Below, one piece after another: positions 8,478 to 16,658 of a stretch of 64,000 nt of DNA. Source of the stretch: Pseudomonas pergaminensis (GTDB lineage: Bacteria; Pseudomonadota; Gammaproteobacteria; Pseudomonadales; Pseudomonadaceae); NCBI RefSeq assembly GCF_024112395.2, contig NZ_CP078013.2:4712001-4776000 (forward strand), in the 5' to 3' direction. The notes under the pieces are model-generated. The model did not search any database. It saw only the letters and a program-made list of their open reading frames with translations, and was not told the DNA's origin. The number at the start of each line of letters is the position of its first letter. Within the stretch, counting starts at the first letter, position 1. A program made the translations under genes and the position numbers.

Positions 8478-8927
8478 TTCCCCCTGTTACTAAAAAGCAA
8501 AGAATAAAAACAATAACGAAACAGGGAACACAAGCATGCACACCCTTCACCTGGGGCCGGCCACAAGCCGTGCCCCATTCTCGCCCCACGCGCTCTGTTA
8601 CAGCGCACTTGAGCCACGGCCTGGGAGCCAGTATTCTCCGCGCCCGCTCGAATCGACTCAAAAAAAAACAGCAAATGTAAAAGCTGACTGCAAGGCCAAC
8701 TTATCCCGGCCTCATGTCTGCGGCCAAAGTGCGCAAACGTCCTCTGAATTCGACTGCATCCCATGCAGCCGACGGGGATTTTTTGGCTTTTTAAACACCT
8801 TGGCGCAGCTCTTGCTAAAAGCACTAAAGCTGACCGAACAGACGATTTTTGCAGCGAACCAAAAGGCGCCACACCAGAGCGTCTGCGTAGAAGAAAAACC
8901 ATAAAACTTTAACTCGGGAGCAACCGA
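8478..8927. other. Long leader/control region of the porin gene
   Basis: These 450 bases have no credible gene; the 122-codon open frame at 8536-8904 has no ribosome site or family look. The region holds a sigma-54 type promoter (8801-8816). Just before it, ATCCC-N11-GGGGAT is followed by a T-run (near 8760-8784), which could be a weak terminator for the permease transcript. Confidence 0.5.
8801..8816 (+). promoter_or_regulatory. Sigma-54 (RpoN) type promoter for the Tsx-like porin
   Basis: TGGCGCAGCTCTTGCT keeps the invariant GG-N10-GC spacing and the TTGCT -12 element. It differs from the TGGCAC -24 consensus at one base. It would start transcription about 100 bases before the porin ATG. 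RpoN control would fit nitrogen-scavenging purine uptake. Confidence 0.6.
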
Positions 8928-9713
8928 ATGAAACCTATGTTCAAAGGCCTGATGCTGGCGGGATCCCTGCTGGCCGGTGGCCAAGCCGTGGCCGGTGACC
9001 TGTTGCAGTGGCAGAACAACAGCCTGACTTACTTGTGGGGCAAGAGCTTTACCGTCAACCCGCAGATCCAGCAAACCGTCACGTTCGAACATGCCGATGC
9101 CTGGAAGTACGGCGACAACTTCTTCTTCCTCGACCGCATCTTTTATAACGGCAAGGAAGACGGCAATGTGGGCCCGAATACTTACTACGGCGAGTTCAGC
9201 CCACGTTTGTCGTTCGGCAAGATTCTGGACAAGGACCTGTCATTCGGCCCGATCAAGGATGTATTGCTGGCACTCACTTACGAGTTCGGCGAAGGCGATA
9301 ACGAGTCGTACCTGGTGGGCCCTGGTTTTGACTTGAACATCCCCGGTTTCGATTACTTCCAGTTGAACTTCTACCAGCGCCAGACCGAAGGCAATCGCCC
9401 GGGTGACGGTGTTTGGCAGATCACCCCGGTGTGGTCGTACACAATCCCGGTGGGCAACTCGAATATCCTGATCGACGGCTTTATGGACTGGGTAGTCGAC
9501 AATGATACGAACGCCCGTGGTACTTACCACGCCAACCTGCACTTCAACCCACAAGTCAAATACGACCTGGGCAAAGCGCTGCATTGGGGCGACAAGCAGT
9601 TGTATGTGGGTTTTGAATACGACTACTGGAAGAACAAGTACGGGATTGAAGATTCGGGTGCATTCAAGACAAACCAGGACACCGCTAGTTTCCTGGTCAA
9701 GTACCACTTCTGA
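8928..9713 (+). CDS. Tsx-like nucleoside/purine outer-membrane channel
   Basis: The 261-residue protein has a signal peptide (MKPMFKGLMLAGSLLAGG, cleavage expected after AVA at about residue 22). The mature part is beta-barrel-like, rich in alternating aromatic and polar strands, and ends in the outer-membrane C-terminal Phe (VKYHF). The WQNNSLTYLWGKSF start and the LDRIFYNG and YEFGEGDN segments fit the Tsx/nucleoside-specific channel family. Next to a urate/xanthine permease and the ureide genes, it is probably the outer-membrane entry for purines. SD CTCGGGAG stands 9 bases before the ATG. The family is likely; the cargo is inferred. Confidence 0.82.
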   Translation: MKPMFKGLMLAGSLLAGGQAVAGDLLQWQNNSLTYLWGKSFTVNPQIQQTVTFEHADAWKYGDNFFFLDRIFYNGKEDGNVGPNTYYGEFSPRLSFGKILDKDLSFGPIKDVLLALTYEFGEGDNESYLVGPGFDLNIPGFDYFQLNFYQRQTEGNRPGDGVWQITPVWSYTIPVGNSNILIDGFMDWVVDNDTNARGTYHANLHFNPQVKYDLGKALHWGDKQLYVGFEYDYWKNKYGIEDSGAFKTNQDTASFLVKYHF

Positions 9714-9740
9714 CCCTGGCTGATTTTCCATGCCCCTCCC

Positions 9741-9774
9741 CCTGTAGGAGCCCGGCTTGCCGGGCGCCTACAGG
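9741..9774. repeat. Single REP hairpin at the convergent porin/patatin ends
   Basis: CCTGTAGGAGCCCGGC and its near-perfect complement GCCGGGCGCCTACAGG enclose a TTG loop. The right arm reaches into the patatin gene and supplies its final codon and stop (CTG TAG read on the minus strand). Confidence 0.85.
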
Positions 9775-10901
9775 TTCGGCGTGAGGCCTAGGAACCGCGA
9801 CAACTCTTCACGCTTGGCCAACGCATCGCGCCGCCCCAACTCAATCAATTCGCTGCAATACCCCGCCTCGAACAGCAAGTAACTCAACACCCCTGCCCCG
9901 CTGGTCTTGGTCGCTCCCGGCCCGCGTAAAAACATACGCAATGCCGCCGGCAATTCCTGCCGATGCCGCGCCGCGATTTCATCGATGGGTTGGCTCGGTG
10001 CAATCACCAGCACCTCCACCGCCGCCACGCCAGGCGCGGCATGGCTGTACTGATTCAAGCGTTCCAGCAATTCGATGTCGCTTTCCAGGCTGTCAATGAA
10101 CGTGCTGTTGAGCATGTGCCCGCCGATCTGCGCCAGGGTCGGCTCCTGGCCGGTGTAGGTACGTTGCGTCGCCGGTTCATTGCCGCGCGGGTTGCCACTG
10201 ACGCCGACCACCAGCACGCGGCTGGCGCCCAGGTGCAACGCCGGGCTGATCGGTGCCGATTGCCGCACGGCGCCATCGCCAAAATACTCCTGGTCGAGCT
10301 TCACCGGGGCGAACAGTAAGGGAATCGCCGAACTGGCCAGCAGGTGCTCAACCGTCAGTTGGGTCGGCACGCCGATGCGGCGGTGGCGTAACCAGGCGTC
10401 GATGGTGCCGCCGCCCTGGTAGAAAGTTACCGCTTGCCCGGACTCGTAACCGAAGGCCGTCACCGCAACGGCGTGCAGGTGCTTGTGGCGGATAGCCTCG
10501 TCGATGCCCTCAAGGTTCAAGCGCTCTTGCAACAATTCGCGCAACGGCGAGCTGTTCAGCAGTGCCACCGGCACTTGGGCACCAATGCCCAGCAGGCTGT
10601 GGATGAAAAAGCGGCCCGCCTGACGAATCACCCCCGGCCAATCGCTGCGCAGCACCAGATGGCTGCGAAAGCCCTGCCAGAACGCGGTCAGGCGTTGGAT
10701 GGCGGCGGTGAAGTCCATGGCACCACTGGCCAGGGTTACTGCGTTGATCGCGCCGGCCGAGGTGCCGACGATCACCGGGAAAGGGTTCGGCGACCCTGGC
10801 GGCAACAACTCGGCAATGGCCGCCAATACCCCTACCTGATACGCCGCTCGCGCCCCACCGCCGGAAAGAATCAAGCCAGTAACCGGTTCAGCTGGGCGCA
10901 T
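9768..10901 (-). CDS. Patatin-like phospholipase
   Basis: This lipid acyl hydrolase has a patatin Ser-Asp dyad. Visible elements in the 377-residue protein are the oxyanion loop SGGGARAAYQVG (about residues 13-24), the nucleophile elbow GTSAGA (about 46-51) and the DGAVRQSAP Asp motif (about 210-218). There is no signal peptide or barrel domain, so it is probably cytoplasmic or inner-membrane associated (RssA/YchK-like), not an autotransported ExoU/PlpD type. ATG 10901 has GGAG 7 bases upstream. It lies 42 bases after lpxL on the same strand and may be cotranscribed with it. Its stop codon sits in a REP element. Confidence 0.88.
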   Translation of the reverse strand: MRPAEPVTGLILSGGGARAAYQVGVLAAIAELLPPGSPNPFPVIVGTSAGAINAVTLASGAMDFTAAIQRLTAFWQGFRSHLVLRSDWPGVIRQAGRFFIHSLLGIGAQVPVALLNSSPLRELLQERLNLEGIDEAIRHKHLHAVAVTAFGYESGQAVTFYQGGGTIDAWLRHRRIGVPTQLTVEHLLASSAIPLLFAPVKLDQEYFGDGAVRQSAPISPALHLGASRVLVVGVSGNPRGNEPATQRTYTGQEPTLAQIGGHMLNSTFIDSLESDIELLERLNQYSHAAPGVAAVEVLVIAPSQPIDEIAARHRQELPAALRMFLRGPGATKTSGAGVLSYLLFEAGYCSELIELGRRDALAKREELSRFLGLTPNL

Positions 10902-10943
10902 TGCGTCACTCCATGTGGGCCATCAAGGGAAGGTTCGGTCTTA

Positions 10944-11876
10944 TCAGCGGCGTTTTTCGTACAGCTTGGCTTCACCCGGCGGCCGGCTCTTGAAGCGGCG
11001 ATGGGTCCACAGGTATTGCTCGGGGCATTCACGTACCGAGGCTTCGACCCACTGGTTGATGCGCAGGCAGTCGACTTCATCGCTCTCGCCGGGGAAGTCG
11101 GTCAACGGCGGGTGGATCACCAGGCGGTAGCCGCTGCCGTCGGCCAGGCGCTCCTGGGTGAACGGCACCACCAGCGCCTTGCCCAGGCGGGCGAACTTGC
11201 TGGTGGCGGTCACGGTGGCGGCCTGGATGCCGAACAGCGGCACGAAGATGCTTTGCTTGGCGCCGTAGTCCTGGTCCGGTGCGTACCAGATGGCGCGACC
11301 GGCGCGCAGCAGCTTGAGCATGCCACGCACGTCTTCGCGCTCCACGGCCAGGGAATCGAGGTTATGACGCTCGCGGCCACGGCGCTGGATATAGTCGAAC
11401 AACGGGTTGCCGTGCTCGCGGTACATGCCATCAATGGTGTGCTTCTGCCCCAGCAGCGCTGCGCCGATTTCCAGGGTGGTGAAGTGCAGGGCCATGAGGA
11501 TCACGCCCTTGCCATCCAGCTGGGCCTGCTTGAGGTGTTCCAGGCCTTCGACGTGGGCCAGGCGCGCCAGGCGCTGGCGCGACCACCACCAGCTCATGGC
11601 CATTTCAAAGAACGCGATGCCGGTGGAGGCAAAGTTTTCCTTGAGCAAATGTTTACGCTCTTTGGCGGATTTTTCCGGGAAGCACAGTTCCAGGTTTCGC
11701 GCAGCGATGCGGCGACGTTCGCCGGCCACGCGGTACATACCCGCACCCAGCAGGCGACCAATCGCCAGCAGCGCACGGTACGGCAGTTGGGTGACCAGCC
11801 ACAGCAGGCCGAGTCCCAGCCATAACAGCCAAAAACGCGGGTGAAAAAATACAGCTCGAAAACGCGGGCGATCCAT
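10944..11876 (-). CDS. lpxL: Lipid A lauroyl acyltransferase (LpxL/HtrB family)
   Basis: This late acyltransferase adds a secondary acyl chain to Kdo2-lipid IVA at the inner membrane. The 310-residue protein has an N-terminal membrane anchor ([18 protein letters not shown]). The catalytic HX4E motif is HFTTLE at about residue 131. The substrate-binding block is YAPDQDYG followed by the [18 protein letters not shown] segment. The frame could begin seven codons earlier, but [16 protein letters not shown] is the usual family start. The gene is divergent from minC. Pseudomonads usually carry two or three paralogues (htrB1, htrB2), and which one this is cannot be resolved here. Confidence 0.9.
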   Translation of the reverse strand: MDRPRFRAVFFHPRFWLLWLGLGLLWLVTQLPYRALLAIGRLLGAGMYRVAGERRRIAARNLELCFPEKSAKERKHLLKENFASTGIAFFEMAMSWWWSRQRLARLAHVEGLEHLKQAQLDGKGVILMALHFTTLEIGAALLGQKHTIDGMYREHGNPLFDYIQRRGRERHNLDSLAVEREDVRGMLKLLRAGRAIWYAPDQDYGAKQSIFVPLFGIQAATVTATSKFARLGKALVVPFTQERLADGSGYRLVIHPPLTDFPGESDEVDCLRINQWVEASVRECPEQYLWTHRRFKSRPPGEAKLYEKRR

Positions 11877-11995
11877 TACAGATTCCGGTAAAGACAAGGG
11901 CCGCGCATTCTACAACGGTTCGACTCGGCTTGCGGCCCGTGAGTGTTCTCGTTATAAGTCTCGACACTTTTCGTGACAAGCCGCTTTTGCCGACC

Positions 11996-12733
11996 ATGAG
12001 CCAAACCGAACCGCTAGACCAAGATCCCGTGTTCCAGCTGAAAGGCAGCATGCTCGCCATCACCGTGCTGGAACTCGCCCGTAATGACCTCGAGGCCCTG
12101 GACCGCCAGCTGGCCGCCAAGGTCGCCCTGGCGCCGAATTTCTTCAACAATGCCCCGCTGGTGCTGGCCCTGGACAAACTGCCCGCCGGCCAGGGCAGCA
12201 TCGATCTGCCTGGCCTGATGCGTGTGTGTCGCTCCCATGGGCTGCGCACCCTCGCGATTCGCGCCAGCCGTATCGAGGACATTGCCGCCGCCATCGCCAT
12301 TGAACTGCCAGTACTGCCACCGTCCGGCGCGCGCGAGCGTCCGCTTGAACCATTGGTCGGTGAAGAGAAGAAAAAACCGGAAAAACCACCCGAGCCTGCG
12401 ATCAAGCCTACAAAGATCATCACCTCGCCCGTACGCGGCGGGCAGCAAATTTACGCCCAGGGTGGCGACCTTGTGGTGATCTCCTCGGTCAGTCCGGGGG
12501 CGGAACTTCTGGCCGATGGCAACATCCATGTATACGGCCCGATGCGCGGACGTGCCCTCGCCGGCATCAAGGGAGATACCAAGGCCCGTATTTTTTGCCA
12601 GCAGTTGACCGCTGAGCTAGTGTCCATCGCAGGCCAGTACAAGGTTTCAGAAGATTTGCGCCGTGATCCGCTGTGGGGGGCTTCGGTGCAGGTCAACCTG
12701 TCGGGCGATGTGTTGAACATCATCCGTCTTTAA
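11996..12733 (+). CDS. minC: Septum site-determining protein MinC
   Basis: MinC inhibits FtsZ polymerisation away from mid-cell and is recruited to the membrane by MinD. The 245-residue protein has the N-terminal MinC_N domain (about 10-110), a charged linker with a [10 protein letters not shown] run (about 120-140) and the right-handed beta-helix C-terminal domain ([18 protein letters not shown]... to LNIIRL). ATG 11996 gives the family start [18 protein letters not shown]. An upstream in-frame extension overlaps the lpxL promoter region and is rejected. It is followed by minD after 200 bases and by minE. Confidence 0.97.
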   Translation: MSQTEPLDQDPVFQLKGSMLAITVLELARNDLEALDRQLAAKVALAPNFFNNAPLVLALDKLPAGQGSIDLPGLMRVCRSHGLRTLAIRASRIEDIAAAIAIELPVLPPSGARERPLEPLVGEEKKKPEKPPEPAIKPTKIITSPVRGGQQIYAQGGDLVVISSVSPGAELLADGNIHVYGPMRGRALAGIKGDTKARIFCQQLTAELVSIAGQYKVSEDLRRDPLWGASVQVNLSGDVLNIIRL

Positions 12734-12820
12734 CGGATACTGCCGCATTTTCCAAGCATCTCTAGACTCTGATAGCACAGCGAAACCGGCAAGACTTGCG
12801 TAGGAATAATCGGAAGTGGC

Positions 12821-12837
12821 GTTTCCCCTAGGGAAAC
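12821..12837. promoter_or_regulatory. Palindrome between minC and minD
   Basis: GTTTCCC-CTA-GGGAAAC has a perfect 7-bp arm pair about 97 bases before minD. It has no T-tract, so it is not a classic terminator. It may be a processing hairpin or an operator. The function is unknown. Confidence 0.35.
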
Positions 12838-12933
12838 CCCATCTTTTTCCTACAAAGGCTGTCCGCCTGCAGCGAGTTCCAAGAGATGTTTTTCAGGGAC
12901 CGAAATGTCCTTTTTCCTTAGGGGTGAAACACC

Positions 12934-13746
12934 TTGGCCAAGATTCTCGTGGTTACATCCGGCAAGGGTGGTGTGGGTAAGACCACCACCAGCGCCGCTA
13001 TCGGTACCGGTCTCGCTCTGCGCGGCCACAAGACAGTTATCGTCGACTTCGACGTCGGCTTGCGTAACCTCGACCTGATCATGGGCTGCGAGCGCCGCGT
13101 GGTGTATGACTTCGTCAACGTGGTCAACGGTGAAGCCAACCTGCAACAGGCCCTGATCAAGGACAAGCGCCTTGAGAACCTGTACGTGCTGGCCGCGAGC
13201 CAGACCCGTGACAAAGACGCGCTGACCAAAGAAGGCGTAGGCAAAGTCCTCGCCGAGCTGAAGGAAACCTTCGAATACGTGGTCTGCGACTCGCCGGCCG
13301 GTATCGAGACCGGTGCTCACCTGGCAATGTACTTCGCCGATGAAGCCATCGTGGTCACCAACCCGGAAGTGTCCTCCGTACGTGACTCGGACCGCATGCT
13401 CGGCCTGCTGGCCAGCAAATCCAAGCGCGCCGAGGAAGGCCAGGACCCGATCAAGGAGCACCTGCTGCTCACCCGCTACAACCCTGAGCGCGTCAGCAAC
13501 GGCGAAATGCTGGGCGTTGAAGACGTGAAGGAAATCCTCGCCGTGACCCTGCTGGGTGTGATCCCGGAATCCCAGGCCGTCCTGAAGGCTTCCAACCAGG
13601 GTGTTCCAGTGATTCTTGACGACCAGAGCGACGCCGGCCAGGCGTACAGCGATGCCGTTGATCGCTTGCTGGGCAAGACCGTGGAACATCGCTTCCTCGA
13701 TGTTAAGAAGAAGGGATTCTTCGAGCGTATCTTTGGAGGCAACTAA
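12934..13746 (+). CDS. minD: Septum site-determining ATPase MinD
   Basis: This membrane-cycling deviant-Walker ATPase carries MinC to the poles and oscillates with MinE. The 270-residue protein has the deviant Walker A GKGGVGKTT at residues 10-18 and the VDFDVGLRNLDL and CDSPAGIE motifs. The C-terminal amphipathic membrane-targeting helix is KKGFFERIFGGN. The start is TTG at 12934, marked by AGGGGTGA about 7 bases upstream. minE begins three bases after the stop, so the two are coupled. Confidence 0.98.
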   Translation: MAKILVVTSGKGGVGKTTTSAAIGTGLALRGHKTVIVDFDVGLRNLDLIMGCERRVVYDFVNVVNGEANLQQALIKDKRLENLYVLAASQTRDKDALTKEGVGKVLAELKETFEYVVCDSPAGIETGAHLAMYFADEAIVVTNPEVSSVRDSDRMLGLLASKSKRAEEGQDPIKEHLLLTRYNPERVSNGEMLGVEDVKEILAVTLLGVIPESQAVLKASNQGVPVILDDQSDAGQAYSDAVDRLLGKTVEHRFLDVKKKGFFERIFGGN

Positions 13747-13749
13747 ACA

Positions 13750-14004
13750 ATGAAATTTCTCGACTTCTTTCGCGCCAACAAAAAGCCAAGTACCGCGTCG
13801 GTAGCGAAAGAGCGTCTACAGATCATCGTGGCGCACGAACGCGGCCAACGCAGCACGCCGGACTACCTGCCAGCCTTGCAGAAGGAACTGGTCGAGGTGA
13901 TCCGCAAGTACGTCAATATCGGCAACGATGACGTGCATGTCGCCCTGGAAAATGACGGCAGCTGCTCGATTCTGGAACTCAATATCACCCTGCCTGATCG
14001 TTGA
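13750..14004 (+). CDS. minE: Cell division topological specificity factor MinE
   Basis: MinE stimulates MinD ATPase and confines MinCD to the poles. The 84-residue protein has the N-terminal membrane-binding/anti-MinCD helix ([31 protein letters not shown]) and the C-terminal dimerisation domain with [13 protein letters not shown]. It lies tightly behind minD, with SD TTTGGAGG at the end of minD. There is no obvious terminator before rluA, 95 bases downstream. Confidence 0.98.
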   Translation: MKFLDFFRANKKPSTASVAKERLQIIVAHERGQRSTPDYLPALQKELVEVIRKYVNIGNDDVHVALENDGSCSILELNITLPDR

Positions 14005-14099
14005 TCGAAAAGGCGGCTGCCACGGCGGCTCGTTCACCCTGACCTGTTTTACGGGCCGGGTGGGCGAGCCGCCGTTGGCGTTTGTTACGAGGCTGTTTA

Positions 14100-14735
14100 A
14101 TGCCGTTGTCCACTATCCATATCCTCTATCAGGACGACGCTGTCCTGGTGGTGAACAAGCCCACCCTGCTGCTCTCGGTGCCTGGCCGCGCCGATGACAA
14201 CAAGGATTGCCTGATCACCCGCCTGCAGGAAAACGGCTACCCCGAAGCCCGCATCGTCCATCGCCTGGACTGGGAAACCTCTGGGATCATCCTGCTGGCC
14301 CGGGACGCCGACACCCACCGCGAATTGTCCCGCCAGTTTCACGACCGTGAAACCGAAAAGGCTTACACCGCCCTGGCCTGGGGCCAACCGGAACTGGACA
14401 GCGGCAGCATCGACCTGCCCCTGCGCTACGACCCGCCGACCAAGCCTCGCCATGTGGTCGACCATGAATTCGGCAAGCATGCGCTGACCTTCTGGAAGGT
14501 GTTGGAACGGTGTGGCGACTGGTGCCGCGTCGAGCTGACGCCGATCACCGGGCGCTCGCATCAGTTGCGCGTGCACATGCTCTCGATCGGCCACCCGCTG
14601 TTGGGTGATGGCCTGTATGCCCATGAGCAGGCCCTGGCCGCCTGGCCGCGCCTGTGCCTGCACGCCAGCATGCTGAGCTTCACCCACCCGCAAAGTGGCG
14701 AGCGTTTGCGCTTCGAGTGCCCCGCCCCTTTTTAA
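14100..14735 (+). CDS. rluA: RluA-family pseudouridine synthase
   Basis: This enzyme isomerises uridine in RNA; RluA itself modifies 23S rRNA U746 and tRNA U32. The 211-residue size and absence of an N-terminal S4 domain fit RluA rather than RluC or RluD. The catalytic Asp lies in RIVHRLDWETSG (about residues 54-65). The ITGRSHQLRVHM and HPLLGD motifs follow. The ATG at 14100 has GAGG 8 bases upstream; a TTG six codons earlier is less likely. In other pseudomonads too, an rluA-like gene lies downstream of minCDE. Confidence 0.9.
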   Translation: MPLSTIHILYQDDAVLVVNKPTLLLSVPGRADDNKDCLITRLQENGYPEARIVHRLDWETSGIILLARDADTHRELSRQFHDRETEKAYTALAWGQPELDSGSIDLPLRYDPPTKPRHVVDHEFGKHALTFWKVLERCGDWCRVELTPITGRSHQLRVHMLSIGHPLLGDGLYAHEQALAAWPRLCLHASMLSFTHPQSGERLRFECPAPF

Positions 14736-14754
14736 AGCTGCGAACGCAGTACAT

Positions 14755-14844
14755 TGTGGGAGCTGGCTTGCCTGCGATAGCGGTCTATCTGTGCCAAATG
14801 CATTGACTGACACACCGCTATCGCAGGCAAGCCAGCTCCCACAG
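14755..14844. repeat. REP pair (REPIN)
   Basis: TGTGGGAGCTGGCTTGCCTG and its inverted copy flank about 40 bases, and the inner GCGATAGCGGT/ACCGCTATCGC sequence pairs as well. The near-perfect symmetry over 90 bases suggests a young element. Confidence 0.88.
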
Positions 14845-14932
14845 TAGTTTTGTGTGTTGCTCAAGAAGGTAGCTTCACGCCAAATCGCGAGCCAATACGG
14901 TAAACTCCGCGCATTGCTGTCTGGAGCTATTT

Positions 14933-16222
14933 ATGCGCGAAGCGTTGAATCAAGGCCTGATCGACTTCCTCAAGGCCTCCCCTACTCCTTTTCATGCCAC
15001 TGCTGCCCTGGCCCAGCGCCTGGAAGCGGCCGGCTACCAGCGTCTCGACGAGCGCGAAACCTGGACCACCGAGGCCAACGGGCGCTATTACGTCACCCGT
15101 AACGATTCCTCGATCATCGCCTTCAAGCTCGGCCGTCATTCGCCGCTGCAAGGCGGTATCCGCCTGGTCGGCGCCCACACCGACAGCCCGTGCCTGCGGG
15201 TCAAGCCCCAGCCTGAACTGCAACGCCAGGGCTTCTGGCAGTTGGGCGTGGAAGTCTACGGCGGCGCGCTGCTGGCGCCGTGGTTCGACCGCGACCTGTC
15301 CCTGGCCGGCCGCGTCACTTTCCGCCGCGATGGCAAGGTCGAAAGCCAGCTGATCGATTTCAAGCTGCCGATTGCCATCATCCCCAACCTGGCCATTCAC
15401 CTGAACCGTGAAGCCAACCAGGGTTGGGCGATCAATGCCCAGACCGAGCTGCCGCCGATCCTCGCGCAATTTGCCGGTGACGAGCGCGTGGACTTCCGCG
15501 CCGTGCTCACCGAGCAGCTTGCGCGGGAACATGGCTTGAACGCCGATGTGGTGCTCGACTACGAGCTGAGCTTCTACGACACGCAAAGCGCTGCGGTCAT
15601 CGGCCTGAACGGCGACTTCATCGCTGGCGCACGCCTGGATAACCTGCTGTCGTGCTACGCGGGCCTGCAAGCCCTGCTCACCAGCGACAGCGAAGAAACC
15701 TGCGTGCTGGTGTGCAACGACCACGAAGAGGTCGGCTCCTGCTCGGCGTGCGGCGCCGATGGCCCGATGCTCGAGCAGACCCTGCGCCGCCTGCTGCCGG
15801 AAGGTGATGAATTCGTACGCACCATTCAGAAATCCCTGTTGGTATCGGCCGACAACGCCCACGGCGTGCACCCGAACTACGCCGAGAAGCACGACGCCAA
15901 CCACGGTCCCAAGCTCAATGCCGGCCCGGTGATCAAGGTCAACAGCAATCAGCGCTACGCCACCAACAGCGAAACCGCCGGGTTCTTCCGCCACCTGTGC
16001 ATGGCTCAGGAAGTGCCGGTGCAGAGCTTCGTGGTGCGCAGCGACATGGGTTGCGGCTCCACCATCGGCCCGATCACCGCCAGCCACCTGGGCGTGCGCA
16101 CCGTGGACATCGGCCTGCCGACGTTTGCCATGCACTCCATTCGCGAACTGTGCGGCAGCCATGACCTGGCGCATCTGGTCAAGGTGTTGGGTGCGTTTTA
16201 TGCAAGCCACGACCTGCCCTGA
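14933..16222 (+). CDS. apeB: M18 family aminopeptidase
   Basis: This cytoplasmic zinc aminopeptidase prefers acidic N-terminal residues (aspartyl aminopeptidase family, large homo-oligomer). The 429-residue protein shows the metal-site motifs [13 protein letters not shown] (about residues 79-91), [14 protein letters not shown] (about 262-269) and [11 protein letters not shown] near 368. There is no signal peptide. The ATG at 14933 is preceded by CTGGAG. It stands alone between two REP pairs. The family is certain; the preferred peptide substrate is inferred. Confidence 0.95.
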   Translation: MREALNQGLIDFLKASPTPFHATAALAQRLEAAGYQRLDERETWTTEANGRYYVTRNDSSIIAFKLGRHSPLQGGIRLVGAHTDSPCLRVKPQPELQRQGFWQLGVEVYGGALLAPWFDRDLSLAGRVTFRRDGKVESQLIDFKLPIAIIPNLAIHLNREANQGWAINAQTELPPILAQFAGDERVDFRAVLTEQLAREHGLNADVVLDYELSFYDTQSAAVIGLNGDFIAGARLDNLLSCYAGLQALLTSDSEETCVLVCNDHEEVGSCSACGADGPMLEQTLRRLLPEGDEFVRTIQKSLLVSADNAHGVHPNYAEKHDANHGPKLNAGPVIKVNSNQRYATNSETAGFFRHLCMAQEVPVQSFVVRSDMGCGSTIGPITASHLGVRTVDIGLPTFAMHSIRELCGSHDLAHLVKVLGAFYASHDLP

Positions 16223-16247
16223 TAATTAGGGCTGACTCGGTCAAAAA

Positions 16248-16336
16248 TGTGGGAGCGGGCTTGCTCGCGAATGCAGAGTGTCAGTCAAAGATGTTGTGAC
16301 TGATCCACCGCATTCGCGAGCAAGCCCGCTCCCACA
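16248..16336. repeat. REP pair (REPIN)
   Basis: ATGTGGGAGCGGGCTTGCTC and its inverted copy, with inner CGCGAATGC/GCATTCGCG pairing, follow apeB. Confidence 0.88.
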
Positions 16337-16429
16337 TTAGTTCTGCGTACACCTGATCTGCATCACCTGCATTTTCCGCAATCCGACCTAGACTTGTCAG
16401 TATTCCCACTCCGACAAGGCCGTCGCACC

Positions 16430-16606
16430 ATGATCTCCATGTCCTCCTTCCACGCCATGCTTATCCCGATCATGATCGGCATGATCCTGTTGGCGGTAGG
16501 CTTCAACTTCCGTGACAAGCCCCTCGGCGTATTCGGCATGTGGATCGGCATGCTGCTGATCCTGGGCACCGTGGTGTACAAGATCCTCGCCAAACTGGCC
16601 GAATGA
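16430..16606 (+). CDS. Small two-helix membrane protein of unknown function
   Basis: The 58-residue protein has two hydrophobic helices (LIPIMIGMILLAVGF and FGMWIGMLLILGTVVYKIL) joined by a short charged loop (NFRDKPLG). The ATG at 16430 is chosen; a later ATG four codons in (16439) is possible, and no clear ribosome site decides between them. It sits 52 bases before the MscS-type channel gene on the same strand. No family is recognised. The membrane topology and its place next to the channel are the only functional hints. Confidence 0.6.
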   Translation: MISMSSFHAMLIPIMIGMILLAVGFNFRDKPLGVFGMWIGMLLILGTVVYKILAKLAE

Positions 16607-16658
16607 CGATTGCACTCGTACACTCGGTCAATTCGTCGTTTCCAAGGTTGACCGCCTC

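Noticed and set aside
8536..8904. 122-codon open frame between the permease and the porin
   Set aside because: No ribosome site, atypical composition, and it runs through the sigma-54 promoter.
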